A program made the position numbers and the translations under genes. Below the pieces are notes generated by a model. The model was not told the origin of the DNA. It saw only the letters and a list, made by a program, of their open reading frames with translations, and ran no database searches. Of a stretch of 64,000 bases of DNA, positions 45,090-54,650 are shown piece by piece. Each line of letters starts with the position of its first letter. Within the stretch, counting starts at the first letter, position 1. This DNA is from Phnomibacter ginsenosidimutans (lineage in GTDB: Bacteria > Bacteroidota > Bacteroidia > Chitinophagales > Chitinophagaceae), in assembly GCF_009740285.1 (NCBI RefSeq), contig NZ_CP046566.1, positions 2,228,501-2,292,500 of the forward strand, read 5' to 3'.

Positions 45090-47921
45090 TTAAAATAAAT
45101 TGACCGGCAACACAATTTCCCATTGGTGGGGCTGGGTAATGCCCGAAAATTCCGGATCGAGCAGATAGCTGTACCGCACACCCAAACTTACCGGCAGTTG
45201 GTTCCACCAGCGGGTATCGAAGTAGATTTCGGAGCCCACCGTATTAAAAGGGCGTGTAGCACCGGTGCGCAAACTTTTTACACGGGTATAATCGTAAAAC
45301 ACGTTGGCCCGGATGCGTTGGAAATACAGCATGTTGCCAAAACCCCAATCGGGGTAAAACAACGGAAAATGGTAATTGGCACCCAACCGGAACATCCTTG
45401 GGAAATTCACACTGTTGTAGCCTCTTGAAAACGGAAAAGCATTGGAATAGGCGTATTGCCGCATGGTATCACGGGCCTGCCAGGCGCCAGACAATACCAG
45501 ACTATGATTGCTCCCTATACCGGGGAAATACAGCGTACCGCTCAGCAGCAATTGCCAGGCCTCCTGTCCATCAATCATATTGCGATAATCGGCCAATAAA
45601 GCCTGTGCAAACCGAGGGTAAATCTGTTGGCGGGCTTTTTGCACCTGCGATGTATACGTTACACGGGTGTTGAAGAATGTGTAATTCAAATCCCGCAGCA
45701 GGCCTTTGCCTATCCCCTGCCAACGAACATTGTCTGTATTTACCGTAGCGGAGGCAGTAAAGCTGCGGTACATTTTACCCTTGGTAAAATTGAGGGGCAA
45801 ATACAAACCAGCATAAGCTTCTGCCTGATTGTACTGGAAAGTGGTATCAGCATTGTAAAAAGCATCGCGGCCAAAGGTTTGTTTCACACCAATCATGGGT
45901 TGCACAAACCAGCCACCATACCGGATATTAGCTCCTGCTGTATGGCTTTTTTCATTGTTGTTGTACGTATAAGATAGTTCCGTAAGCACCGTGTTCAGTA
46001 CGTTATTACCCAAGAGTTTGGCCGTGTATTCTGCTTCACTAATCTCCGGCTGCCAGGTATGAAAGTTGAAAGGATGGGTCAGTTTACGATACTTCGTTCC
46101 GGCCAGTTGGGTGGTGGAAAGCTGACTCAAATTTGTATAGGTACCTGATTGTTGATTTTGGTACAGCAACTTGAAACCATCCTCAGCAATACCTTCTGTT
46201 GCGGGCATCACTGGTGTTTGCCCCAACCGGAAACCATCCGCGGTGAAATACGAAGCCATTACCCCACCACTTTTGGCAAAGCCTTGATAGACCCCAGTAG
46301 TAAAAGCCGTAAGCTGCCAACGCATGCCATTGCTGCGCTGAATGGCATACAGGGCATCTTTGCCGGCTTCGCTTTGTGTGTAGTAAATGGTATCGCCCTG
46401 CACCACAGGAAATGCCAGCAATCTTTCTGCCGGGGGCAACAACCATTGTTGTTGACGCTTGGCGGGCTGCCACAGCAACCAACCCATTTTACCAGCAGGC
46501 TCACGTACTGCCACCAGCACTTCATTGGATTGTGGCAAAAACTTTGGATGCGATAAAAACCAATTTGAAGGCACTTGCAATGAATCCAGCATGGCGCCTT
46601 CGGTATTCATGATGAGTATACGAGAGCCTTTTATTGGATCATGTTCAACGGCAACAATTTGGTCGCCGTTTGGATGAATATCGGGTGAGAAATAACGGCC
46701 TTTACCAGACACATCAAAAACCTCACCGCTGGCTACATCCAGTAAGCGAACAATGCTGTAGTCGCGGTTGCCCCAGCGGGTATCAGCCTGCAAGGCACTG
46801 TACACAATGCGGCCATTGCTGTAGCTGAAGTAATCATCGTAGCCAATGTCTTTCACCGCAATCTTTTGCTCATTGCCTTCAGCATCTATTTCTACAAATC
46901 GTGGTATATCAGCATAGCCTGCTTTAAGCATAACCGTTTTACCGTCAGCTGTTGGATAAGGATACTTGTAATCTGTTACCGCTTGCTTATTCAGCTTCGT
47001 AATCCATATGGGTGAAAGATTGATTTTATTGGCCTGTTGCTTTTGGCGAAAATCTTGCATGGCTTCCTGCACAAATGCCTGGTACGTTTTTCCCGTGTGT
47101 TTTTTTACTGCGGCCTGCATAGGATAAAACAAGGTGTTGAATGCAGCAGCATCCCGGGTAATCTTTTGCCAGACATCATCGCCGAATTGCTGCCGGCCAT
47201 AGCTTACGAGCAGATAGCCGAGGTCGTAATGATTGGGATAATATTTTCGTAGCGATCCATTGCGCATTTGCATAAATGAAAAGTCGTTGCGATTTTCATT
47301 CAATGCTGTATATGCATTCAGAAACAATGGGAGGCGGCCCCTGCCCTGTCCGCTGTACACCGTTTCATTCCACACGGCATCGCCTTCAAAAAACCAATCA
47401 GGAACTGATAAACCATTGGCCAAAGCCTGCCCCTGCTGCCCAAACAAGCCACCCATAAAACGGGATAATCCAACATTGAAATTATTATACTGCTGCACAT
47501 GCCGGTATTCGTGTATGGCCAGGTTATCGGTCCACGACATACTGCCTAGTTCCAACGGATTTTGTGGCGGCATCATGAAAAACTCACTTCTTCGTGGCCC
47601 CATCATTACATAGGCATTGCTGTAGTTCACATCTTTTTGCAACACAATGCTGTACCGTTTGTGTTGCTGCCCCAACGAGGCAGGGCCTTGCTGCTGCTGC
47701 AAATACAATGACACTGCTGCAACACGGCTGGCTACACTATCCATGCCCGCCGGATAAATCACTTTTACAGCATCGTTGTTTACCTGCCGCCATTTTGTCC
47801 GGGCGGGGTTGCCGCCAAAAGTTTGTGCATGTGCAACATGCTGCATGCCTGCACACATCAACAGGCCAAAACAAAAATGTAGTATTGAGGGCTTCATAAA
47901 TCGTTGCTTCTTCATCAGCAT
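45090..47921 (-). CDS. outer-membrane protein with HExxH metalloprotease-like domain, propeller and beta-barrel
   Basis: 943 residues in three parts. After the signal peptide (ending about AHAQ), a gluzincin-like domain shows NLAIHEYRHVQQY (His137, Glu138, His141) and PDWFFEGDAVWNE, which could supply the third zinc ligand. Residues ~300-600 hold TolB/WD40-like propeller blades (KGRYFSPDIHPNGDQIVAVE, WFLSHPKFLPQSNEVLVAVR). The last 300 residues alternate aromatic strands of an outer-membrane barrel, with NYHFPLFYPDWGFG and the final WEIVLPVNLF. The combination suggests a surface or periplasmic protease anchored by its own barrel. Function is not known to me. One of three in-frame Met codons (47921, 47912 or 47897) is the true start. 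Confidence 0.72.
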   Translation of the reverse strand: MLMKKQRFMKPSILHFCFGLLMCAGMQHVAHAQTFGGNPARTKWRQVNNDAVKVIYPAGMDSVASRVAAVSLYLQQQQGPASLGQQHKRYSIVLQKDVNYSNAYVMMGPRRSEFFMMPPQNPLELGSMSWTDNLAIHEYRHVQQYNNFNVGLSRFMGGLFGQQGQALANGLSVPDWFFEGDAVWNETVYSGQGRGRLPLFLNAYTALNENRNDFSFMQMRNGSLRKYYPNHYDLGYLLVSYGRQQFGDDVWQKITRDAAAFNTLFYPMQAAVKKHTGKTYQAFVQEAMQDFRQKQQANKINLSPIWITKLNKQAVTDYKYPYPTADGKTVMLKAGYADIPRFVEIDAEGNEQKIAVKDIGYDDYFSYSNGRIVYSALQADTRWGNRDYSIVRLLDVASGEVFDVSGKGRYFSPDIHPNGDQIVAVEHDPIKGSRILIMNTEGAMLDSLQVPSNWFLSHPKFLPQSNEVLVAVREPAGKMGWLLWQPAKRQQQWLLPPAERLLAFPVVQGDTIYYTQSEAGKDALYAIQRSNGMRWQLTAFTTGVYQGFAKSGGVMASYFTADGFRLGQTPVMPATEGIAEDGFKLLYQNQQSGTYTNLSQLSTTQLAGTKYRKLTHPFNFHTWQPEISEAEYTAKLLGNNVLNTVLTELSYTYNNNEKSHTAGANIRYGGWFVQPMIGVKQTFGRDAFYNADTTFQYNQAEAYAGLYLPLNFTKGKMYRSFTASATVNTDNVRWQGIGKGLLRDLNYTFFNTRVTYTSQVQKARQQIYPRFAQALLADYRNMIDGQEAWQLLLSGTLYFPGIGSNHSLVLSGAWQARDTMRQYAYSNAFPFSRGYNSVNFPRMFRLGANYHFPLFYPDWGFGNMLYFQRIRANVFYDYTRVKSLRTGATRPFNTVGSEIYFDTRWWNQLPVSLGVRYSYLLDPEFSGITQPHQWEIVLPVNLF

Positions 47922-47960
47922 GAAAATTAGGCCGAAGCAATATGCAAACCATCATTTGCA

Positions 47961-47994
47961 AAAAAAACGACCCGACAATTGCCGGATCGTTTTA
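47961..47994 (-). terminator. terminator of the drug efflux operon
   Basis: On the minus strand, AACGATCCGGCAA / TTGTCGGGTCGTT then TTTTTT. Two of the pairs are G-U on this strand but would be A-C mismatches on the other, which fixes the direction. It closes the DHA2 transporter gene. Confidence 0.8.
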
Positions 47995-48025
47995 ACCAAA
48001 ACCTCTATCAAACAAATCCATTCAA

Positions 48026-49603
48026 TTAATGCGCTGCGGCAGCAAGGCCCGCCGCTTTCTTATTGCCTTTTACCATGAGTACAAATGGCACGCAGACCAA
48101 AAACAATACGCCTACAAACGTGAATACATCCATATACGATAGCACTGACGCTTGTTTCAATACGTTATAATCAAGCGCCTTGTATGCACTTTGCATGGCC
48201 ACATCGGCACTCATGCCCTTGGCCATAAATGCCTGTTGATAACCTTGCACCCGTTGCATTACATCGGGGTCGGCGGTATTTAAATGCGTGACCAAATCGG
48301 CACGGTGGTGCCAGTTTTGGCGAGACATATACGTGGAAATAATAGCAATGCCGAATGAACCACCCAATTGTCGCATCATACCCGTGAATGCGGCTCCCTG
48401 ACCAATTTGCTGCCCTTTTAGGGTAGACAGCGAAAGCGTTGTAATAGGAATGAACAACAGTGCCATGGCCACACCACGCATGATGAGCATCCAGAAGAAA
48501 GCATCAGCGCCGGTATCGGGGGTAAGGATTTTGTAGCCCCATAAACAGAACACCACAAACAAAGCCATGCCTATAGCGGCCAGGTACTGCTGTGGCGCCC
48601 CTTTTTGCAACAGCTTGCCAATGAACGGCATCAGGAATGCCGTGGCTAAAGTAGCGGGCACCATGAGTAAACCAGATTGCGTGGCATTCCATCCCAGCGT
48701 AGCTTGTGTATACAATGGAATGATGAATGTAGAGCCATACAAGCCAAAGCCCAGAATGAAAGATAAAATAGTACCCACACGGAGGTTGCCATTTTTAAGC
48801 ACCCGTAGTTCTACAATGGGATTGCTGAAAGTTAACTGGCGCCAAATGAAGAAATACAATCCCAACACAGCCATCAATGAAGTGATGATAATGGTAACAG
48901 AGTTGAACCAATCTTCTTCCTGACCTTTCTCCAGCACAAACTGTAAAGAACCCACTGCGACTGCCAACAATCCTATACCCAGCCAATCAATTTGCCGGCC
49001 AGATTTTTTTTCGGCATACTTGGGACTGCGTACATAGCGCAATGCAAACAGTGTAGCAATTACACCTAATGGAATGTTGATGTAAAAAATGTACGGCCAG
49101 CTGAAATTATCAACGATATAACCACCCAGTGGCGGGCCAAGTGTGGGACCTACAATAACACCCAATCCATAAATGGCCTGTGCCATACCCCGTTTTTCTA
49201 CAGGATAGCTTTCGGTAATGATGGTTTGAGAAGTCACCAGCAACGCACCACCACCTACGCCCTGCAAAAAGCGGAAAATGATGAGCTCCCAAATAGTGGT
49301 GCTATTGCCACACAAAAAAGAAAAAATGGTGAAGATGATGATGGAAGCGGCAAAATAATTGCGCCGGCCAAACTGCTGCGACAGCCAGCTGGTCATGGGT
49401 ACAATAATCACGTTGCCGATAGCATAAGCGGTAATCACCCAACTGATTTCGTTGAGGGTGGCGCCCATGTTGCCCTTCATATCGTTGAGGGCTACGTTTA
49501 CAATGGTGGTGTCTACAATTTCGAGCAGGGCACATAAAATGGCAGTGAACGTAATAATCACCCTGCGGAAACCATATTCCACCAAACTATTTTCATTGGT
49601 CAT
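48026..49603 (-). CDS. DHA2 family MFS drug:H+ antiporter (EmrB/QacA type)
   Basis: Fourteen-span major facilitator, 525 residues, driving efflux of hydrophobic drugs with a proton. Motif C-like GVGGGALLVTSQTIITESYP and the family signature LGVIVGPTLGPPLGGYI are visible, along with the N-terminal LLEIVDTTIVNVAL (motif D1 with the charged Asp). With the HlyD-type adaptor and TolC-type duct encoded upstream it would form an EmrAB-TolC-like tripartite pump. Frame intact; the operon ends with a terminator. Confidence 0.93.
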   Translation of the reverse strand: MTNENSLVEYGFRRVIITFTAILCALLEIVDTTIVNVALNDMKGNMGATLNEISWVITAYAIGNVIIVPMTSWLSQQFGRRNYFAASIIIFTIFSFLCGNSTTIWELIIFRFLQGVGGGALLVTSQTIITESYPVEKRGMAQAIYGLGVIVGPTLGPPLGGYIVDNFSWPYIFYINIPLGVIATLFALRYVRSPKYAEKKSGRQIDWLGIGLLAVAVGSLQFVLEKGQEEDWFNSVTIIITSLMAVLGLYFFIWRQLTFSNPIVELRVLKNGNLRVGTILSFILGFGLYGSTFIIPLYTQATLGWNATQSGLLMVPATLATAFLMPFIGKLLQKGAPQQYLAAIGMALFVVFCLWGYKILTPDTGADAFFWMLIMRGVAMALLFIPITTLSLSTLKGQQIGQGAAFTGMMRQLGGSFGIAIISTYMSRQNWHHRADLVTHLNTADPDVMQRVQGYQQAFMAKGMSADVAMQSAYKALDYNVLKQASVLSYMDVFTFVGVLFLVCVPFVLMVKGNKKAAGLAAAAH

Positions 49604-49642
49604 ACCTGACAGATTGCTTGTTTATGATGCATGAACCAAAGA

Positions 49643-50734
49643 CTACTTCACCAATACATCAGCCGTTACATTCATACCCGGACGCAATTGTTGCAGCATA
49701 GCATCATCCGCTGTTGTGAATTCTATTTTCACCGGTACCCTTTGTACTGTTTTCACAAAGTTACCCGAAGCATTATCCGGCGGCAGCAAAGCAAAACGAC
49801 TGCCAGTGGCCGGACTAAACGACGTCACTTTCGCCAGGAAGTGGTGACCGGGAAATGCATCCACGGCTACACTTACCTCCTGACCCAGTTTCATTTTTTC
49901 CAGTTGCGTTTCTTTGAAGTTGGCCACCACCCACACATCACTATTTACCACAACATTCATCAAAGTTTGTCCGGGCTGCACCATTTGTCCTGGCTGCAGG
50001 CTTACACGGCTTACCACGCCATCAACAGGTGCTGTAATGATGGTGTAAGAAAGGTTGAGTGCTGCTGCATCCAGCTCGGCTTTGCGCTGCAAAATGTTGG
50101 CGTTGGCCACTGCCACCTGCTTGCCGGTGGTATTGCTTTGCGAACTCACCACATTGGTTTGTGCCCCTGCTGCTTTGCGTTGCTCCTGCAAAATTTGCAA
50201 TTGCTTTTCTGCAGATAATTTTTCTGCTTCAGCCTGTTCAAATTGCTGCTGGGTAATAGAATGATCTTTTACCAGATTGGCATAGCGGTTATAATCCTGT
50301 GTGGCTCTCCACACCCGCACTTTCGCCGCTTCAATTTGTGCGTCAGCTACGGCTTCGTTTCTGCTGGCGGTTGTAATGCCGGTACGTGATGCTTCAGTAG
50401 CTGCACTGGCAACCGTAAGATTGCTTTCAGCAATGGACAATGCAGCCTGTGCCTGTGCAAGTTTCACCTGCAAATCGCGGTCGTCTAAAACGAGAAGTGT
50501 ATCACCTTTTTTTACCCGCTGGTTATCCTTCACTCTTACCTCGGCAATAAAGCCGCCGACTCTTGGAATGATAGGACTAATGTTGCCTTCAATTTGTGCA
50601 TCTTCCGTTTCTTCATGCTTTTGTGCATGCTGGTATTTGATGTAACCGTAGGTGCCTCCAACCAGCAGCAAGGCGATGAATCCAACTAAAAATTTGGTAT
50701 TGGTTTTCTGTTTGGGCGTTGTATTGTTTTCCAT
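49643..50734 (-). CDS. HlyD/EmrA family membrane fusion protein
   Basis: Periplasmic adaptor of the efflux pump, 363 residues. One N-terminal membrane anchor (FLVGFIALLLVGGTYGYI), a lipoyl half-motif (GGFIAEVRVKDNQRVKKGD), a long alpha-helical hairpin (residues ~85-210, Ala/Gln-rich), second lipoyl half (TIITAPVDGVVSRVSLQPG) and beta-barrel domain (VVANFKETQLEKMKLGQEV). Gene is 39 bases ahead of the transporter. Confidence 0.93.
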   Translation of the reverse strand: MENNTTPKQKTNTKFLVGFIALLLVGGTYGYIKYQHAQKHEETEDAQIEGNISPIIPRVGGFIAEVRVKDNQRVKKGDTLLVLDDRDLQVKLAQAQAALSIAESNLTVASAATEASRTGITTASRNEAVADAQIEAAKVRVWRATQDYNRYANLVKDHSITQQQFEQAEAEKLSAEKQLQILQEQRKAAGAQTNVVSSQSNTTGKQVAVANANILQRKAELDAAALNLSYTIITAPVDGVVSRVSLQPGQMVQPGQTLMNVVVNSDVWVVANFKETQLEKMKLGQEVSVAVDAFPGHHFLAKVTSFSPATGSRFALLPPDNASGNFVKTVQRVPVKIEFTTADDAMLQQLRPGMNVTADVLVK

Positions 50735-50762
50735 GAATATTGGTCAATTTGTTGTGGTAGAA

Positions 50763-52110
50763 TTATTTTCCGAAACCGGGTTGTAAAGAACCGGCAGCTT
50801 TCAGCAAATTGGCATAGGCCAATGTTGCATCTGCTTTGGCATTTACCTTGTTGAGGCGGGCCCGCAGCAAGCTCAAATCTGCATCCAGCAAATCGGTCAG
50901 CGTGGCCAAACCATTGTTGTATTTATTGTTGGTAATGCGGTAGTTTTCAGTAGCCTGTTCAATGGCTTTATCGTACACTTCTGTTTTCTTTTGCATCAGC
51001 AATACAGCCTCGTAGGATTTATTTACTTCCAACCGAATTTTATCCTGCATCAAAGAAGTAGCCGCTTGCAACTCTTGTTGATTTGCCTGCAGTTCATTCA
51101 GCCTGGCTTTCGTTTTCCAAAGGCTACTGATATTGTACTTTACACCTACACCCACATTGAGTGCATGACTGATGGTAGCAATGTTTTGCAAGTGTGCCGA
51201 AAAGTAACCACCCGTGGCGGCTACCGATGGCAGCTGGCTGCCTTTTACCGCTTGCATACCGGCTTTAATGGATTGCTGTCGCTGGCCATAAGCAGCCAGT
51301 TCATTGCGGTGCAGCATGGCCGAATCTTCCCATGCAGACAAGATGCCTGCAGTAGGTGTTTGTTCAAAAGCAGCCGCTTCTACCAGCAGTTCAGTTTGCT
51401 CTGGCAGACCCAACATCAGGCACATATTTACGCTGGCATCTTTCAGGTTATTTTGTGCTTCGAGCAATGCCAGCTCCACATTCGATGCTTGCAAACTGGC
51501 TCGCATTAAATCGTTGCGGGCCAGCAAACCGTTTTTTTCCAGGTTGGTAAAATCCTTCACCCGCTTGCTGCTCATCTTTAAGGCTTTCTTCAATGAGTTT
51601 TACCGTTTGTGCCGCCTTGTACAAATTGATGTACGCCGCAATACTGTTTTGAATAACAGCCTGCTGATTGACTGTAGCATCGAGCCTTGCTGCTTCCACC
51701 AAATACTCGGCTGAAGCAATACCATAGCGAATTTGGCCGTCGGCATAAATGGGCACCGATGCATTGAGCATGCCAATGAGTGCTGTATTTACTTTCAACG
51801 ATGCATTGGTTGAGGGTGGCGGCTGACCATTTCCTGTTGCAATTTTCGGATCTAAGCCGGGTTGGTTCAGCAGTAAAAAACTGGTGCTGGCACTAAGCTC
51901 CGGCAATTTCTTTTCTTCGGCCTGCTGCACTCTGGCAATGGCAGCATCAATTTTGGCCTTGTCCATTAGCAACAGTTGGTTGTGTTGCAGAGTCATTTGA
52001 ATGGCTTCGGATAAAGTGAGTTGCTTGCTGTTTTGCTGTGCTATCGACAACACAGGCAGCAGCATCAACAATACCCAAAGGATGTTGTGATTGCTTGTCT
52101 TGGGATTCAT
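50763..52110 (-). CDS. TolC family outer-membrane efflux protein, frame broken near 51564
   Basis: Outer-membrane duct of the pump. Signal peptide (ILWVLLMLLPVLSIAQ), then the first TolC repeat (LTLSEAIQMTLQHNQLLLMD). After the break, the helical part LEKNGLLARNDLMRASLQAS leads to the second repeat, ending NLLKAAGSLQPGF. The frame shifts at about 51564: LIEESLKDEQQ continues as VKDFTNLEKNG one frame away. Dropping one G from the GGG run (or the nearby single G) gives 448 residues, normal for the family. It starts within the TetR stop (ATGA overlap). Confidence 0.88.
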
Positions 52111-52730
52111 TTATGATAGGATTGCTTTAAACAAAAGAAAATGTGCTGTTTCAACCGGCGTTTCATTTCGGCCATGAAAGCTTCATCAGTCATGTGCTGC
52201 AGGTTGTGCATTTTGCGGTACGATTCTCTCGAATGCAGGGTTTGATAAGCTGTACCCACCATGGTAAACAACAACAAGGGAATGTCCACGTCCTGTTTGA
52301 AATCGCCATTGGCCTGCCCTTCCCGAATGATTTTGCCGATGATGTTCGTATTGCGTTCCCGCACCGAGTCCATGAGTGAGGCAATCGGGCTCATTTCATT
52401 GGACAATTGCTGGCGCAAAATGAGGCTGTGGAAATAGGATTTGTTCGACATGCCTTCCACAAAAGAGTGAATCAACTCCTCCACTTTTTGCCATGGCTGC
52501 AGTATGTTGTTGTCGGCCATTTCCTCCGCAGCTATCCAGGCATGGGTAATGCGGTGGTGGAAAATGGCTTCCATCAACTTTTCCTTGCTACCAAAATAAT
52601 ACGACACCATGGCAATGTTGATGCCTGCCTCCCGGGAAATATCACGGATAGACGTGCCGGCAAAACCATGCAGAGCAAAGAGTTTCTCCGCCGTTTCAAT
52701 GATGTGTACCTGCTTATCGTTGTGCTCCAT
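52107..52730 (-). CDS. TetR/AcrR family regulator of the efflux operon
   Basis: 207-residue repressor. The N-terminal helix-turn-helix reads IIETAEKLFALHGFAGTSI ... AGINIAMVSYYFGSKEKL, the standard TetR pattern. The C-terminal ligand-binding domain is helical (LLLFTMVGTAYQTLHSRESY). First gene of the TetR-TolC-HlyD-DHA2 operon. Palindromes directly upstream are likely its own operator, so drug binding would release the whole operon. Confidence 0.92.
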   Translation of the reverse strand: MEHNDKQVHIIETAEKLFALHGFAGTSIRDISREAGINIAMVSYYFGSKEKLMEAIFHHRITHAWIAAEEMADNNILQPWQKVEELIHSFVEGMSNKSYFHSLILRQQLSNEMSPIASLMDSVRERNTNIIGKIIREGQANGDFKQDVDIPLLLFTMVGTAYQTLHSRESYRKMHNLQHMTDEAFMAEMKRRLKQHIFFCLKQSYHK

Positions 52731-52752
52731 ACGATTGAATTACGATGCAATA

Positions 52753-52786
52753 TTAAACACTTGTTTAAATTCAAACAAACGTTTAA
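52753..52786. promoter_or_regulatory. putative TetR operator pair
   Basis: TTAAACA-CT-TGTTTAA is a perfect 7+2+7 palindrome at 52753-52768. A second, weaker one, TTCAAACAAACGTTTAA, follows at 52770-52786. They lie 23 bases upstream of the tetR start. Confidence 0.6.
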
Positions 52787-52802
52787 TTAAAAGATAACCC
52801 AC

Positions 52803-52825
52803 AAAAAAGCCGGACTTAACCGGCT
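52803..52825 (-). terminator. terminator of hmgA
   Basis: Minus-strand stem AGCCGG / CCGGCT with a six-base loop, followed by TTTTTTG, 30 bases after the hmgA stop. Confidence 0.8.
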
Positions 52826-52854
52826 CTTAACATTCAATAAAAAATTATAAGGAA

Positions 52855-54012
52855 TTATTCTGCCCAGCTCATCACATAGCCATCGTTTTCCAATGCCAAC
52901 GCAGCCTCCGTGAGTTGCAATGGATGGAAAGTATCCACCATCACCGCCAGTTCCTGGGTGTCTTTTTTACCGATCGATTTTTCGACTGCGCCAGGGTGCG
53001 GCCCGTGTGGAATGCCTGCCGGATGCAGGGTAATCATGCCCCGTGTCACGTTTTTGCGGCTCATGAAATCGCCGTCCACATAGTACAGCACTTCATCGCT
53101 ATCAATGTTGCTATGGTTGTATGGCGCCGGGATGGCTTGTGGATGGTAATCGTACAAACGGGGCACGAAGGAGCAAATCACAAAGTTGTGGGCATCAAAA
53201 GTTTGGTGCACTGGTGGCGGCTGATGCACCCTTCCGGTAATGGGTTCAAAATCGTGAATACTCAGTGCAAAAGGATAGCAACATCCATCCCATCCTACTA
53301 CATCAAAAGGATGATGGCCATAATGAATGCCGTACATCATCCCCTTCTTTTTGGTGTGAATCAAAAAGTCGCCGCTGGCATCAATGGGTTGTACCAGTTG
53401 TGGGGTACGAATATCCCGTTCGCAATACGGGCTGTGCTCCAGCAACTGGCCGTATTTACTCAGGTATCGCTTAGGCGGTACCACCGGACTGAAAGATTCT
53501 ACAATAAACAAGCGGTTATCGGGTGTATCAAAATGAATTTGATAAATACAACCCCGTGGTATCACCAGATAATCGCCGTAGGCAAATGACAATTGGCCAT
53601 ATTGTGTATGTAAGATACCCGTGCCTTCATGTATGAAAATGATTTCATCGGCATCGGCGTTTTTAAAGAAGGAATCCGTCATGCTTTGCATGGGTGCAGC
53701 CAGACTGATGTGGCAATCGTTGTTCACCAGTACCGGAACTCTGCTTTGCAAATAATCCTGTACGGGCTTCAGGTTAAAGCCTTCGAAACAACGATGCTTC
53801 AGCATGCGTTCTTCCGCCACTTTTGGCCGTACATCTACTGGCGTATCATTGCCAATGATGACTGTAGGCGGATGAATATGATACAACAACGAATAGTCGT
53901 TGGAAAAACCTTCGGTGCTAAACAGCTGTTCGCTGTACAACCCGCCATCGGGCTTGCGAAACTGCGTATGCCGTTTGTGCGGCACCTGTCCTTGAGAATA
54001 ATAATGAGGCAT
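52855..54012 (-). CDS. hmgA: homogentisate 1,2-dioxygenase
   Basis: Iron(II) dioxygenase that opens the ring of homogentisate to maleylacetoacetate in tyrosine and phenylalanine breakdown. 385 residues with the cupin core: IFIHEGTGILHTQYGQL, GDYLVIPRGCIYQI, and the iron-site region from VVGWDGCCYPF to GRVHQPPPVHQTF. HPAGIPHGPHPGAVEKSIG is the family's typical C-terminal stretch. Stands alone here with its own terminator; no hpd, maiA or fahA neighbour is in the window. Confidence 0.92.
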   Translation of the reverse strand: MPHYYSQGQVPHKRHTQFRKPDGGLYSEQLFSTEGFSNDYSLLYHIHPPTVIIGNDTPVDVRPKVAEERMLKHRCFEGFNLKPVQDYLQSRVPVLVNNDCHISLAAPMQSMTDSFFKNADADEIIFIHEGTGILHTQYGQLSFAYGDYLVIPRGCIYQIHFDTPDNRLFIVESFSPVVPPKRYLSKYGQLLEHSPYCERDIRTPQLVQPIDASGDFLIHTKKKGMMYGIHYGHHPFDVVGWDGCCYPFALSIHDFEPITGRVHQPPPVHQTFDAHNFVICSFVPRLYDYHPQAIPAPYNHSNIDSDEVLYYVDGDFMSRKNVTRGMITLHPAGIPHGPHPGAVEKSIGKKDTQELAVMVDTFHPLQLTEAALALENDGYVMSWAE

Positions 54013-54043
54013 GCAACAATGGATTTAAATGAATAGACAACTG

Positions 54044-54061
54044 TTCAACAAGATTGTTGAA
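54044..54061. promoter_or_regulatory. palindrome upstream of hmgA
   Basis: TTCAACA-AGAT-TGTTGAA, a perfect 7+4+7 palindrome 32-49 bases upstream of the hmgA start. The site could bind a dimeric regulator; none is encoded next door. Confidence 0.4.
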
Positions 54062-54242
54062 TGAAAGGAAAATGCAATCATGCATGTACAAAAAAATCAG
54101 CGTTGCCTGTTTTCGCACAGCGCCACCATCAGGAAATGATACTTCCAGCGGCGCTTATCAATGTGATAGGTAAAATTGCGGTGATACGGCATGGCTTCCG
54201 GCAATCGTTTCATCAAATGTACAATGCTGCTACATTCGCTGC

Positions 54243-54650
54243 ATGCAAAAGCTACACACAGTAGGTTTGGTGGTATTGCAGCACAACCAATTGCTGCTGG
54301 CCTACAGCAACAGCAAGCAGGCCTGGTACCTGCCCGGCGGCAAAGTAGATGCAGGCGAAACAGCCGTGCAGGCTTTGCAAAGAGAAATAGCGGAAGAATT
54401 GCAAGTGAACCTGCCGGATGATGCGTTGCATTTTTACATGCACATTACAGCAAAAGCTTATGGCGAAAACGATTTGCAAATGGAGCAAGATTGTTACCTG
54501 TGTTCCACTCCCGCCAACTGGCAGCCCTCCGCCGAAGTAGGGGCCATTCGGTATTTCACATTGGCTTCGTATAGCCAAGAACCAGCGCAAGTGCCGGGTG
54601 TGCTGGTGTTGTTTCATCAATTACATCAAGACAAACTGTTGACTCCATGA
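54243..54650 (+). CDS. Nudix hydrolase
   Basis: 135-residue Nudix pyrophosphohydrolase. The Nudix box runs from Gly33 to Val55, with the pattern G-x5-E-x7-REIAEEL (GKVDAGETAVQALQREIAEE). Starts MQKLHTVGLVVLQHN. Related small members clean up oxidised nucleotides or nucleoside diphosphate derivatives. The substrate is not evident. Its stop codon overlaps the start of the next gene (ATGA), so the two are co-translated. Confidence 0.88.
   Translation: MQKLHTVGLVVLQHNQLLLAYSNSKQAWYLPGGKVDAGETAVQALQREIAEELQVNLPDDALHFYMHITAKAYGENDLQMEQDCYLCSTPANWQPSAEVGAIRYFTLASYSQEPAQVPGVLVLFHQLHQDKLLTP

Noticed and set aside
54061-54264. 67-codon plus-strand frame before the Nudix gene
   Set aside because: Overlaps the Nudix start, has no conserved feature, and covers the hmgA upstream palindrome region.
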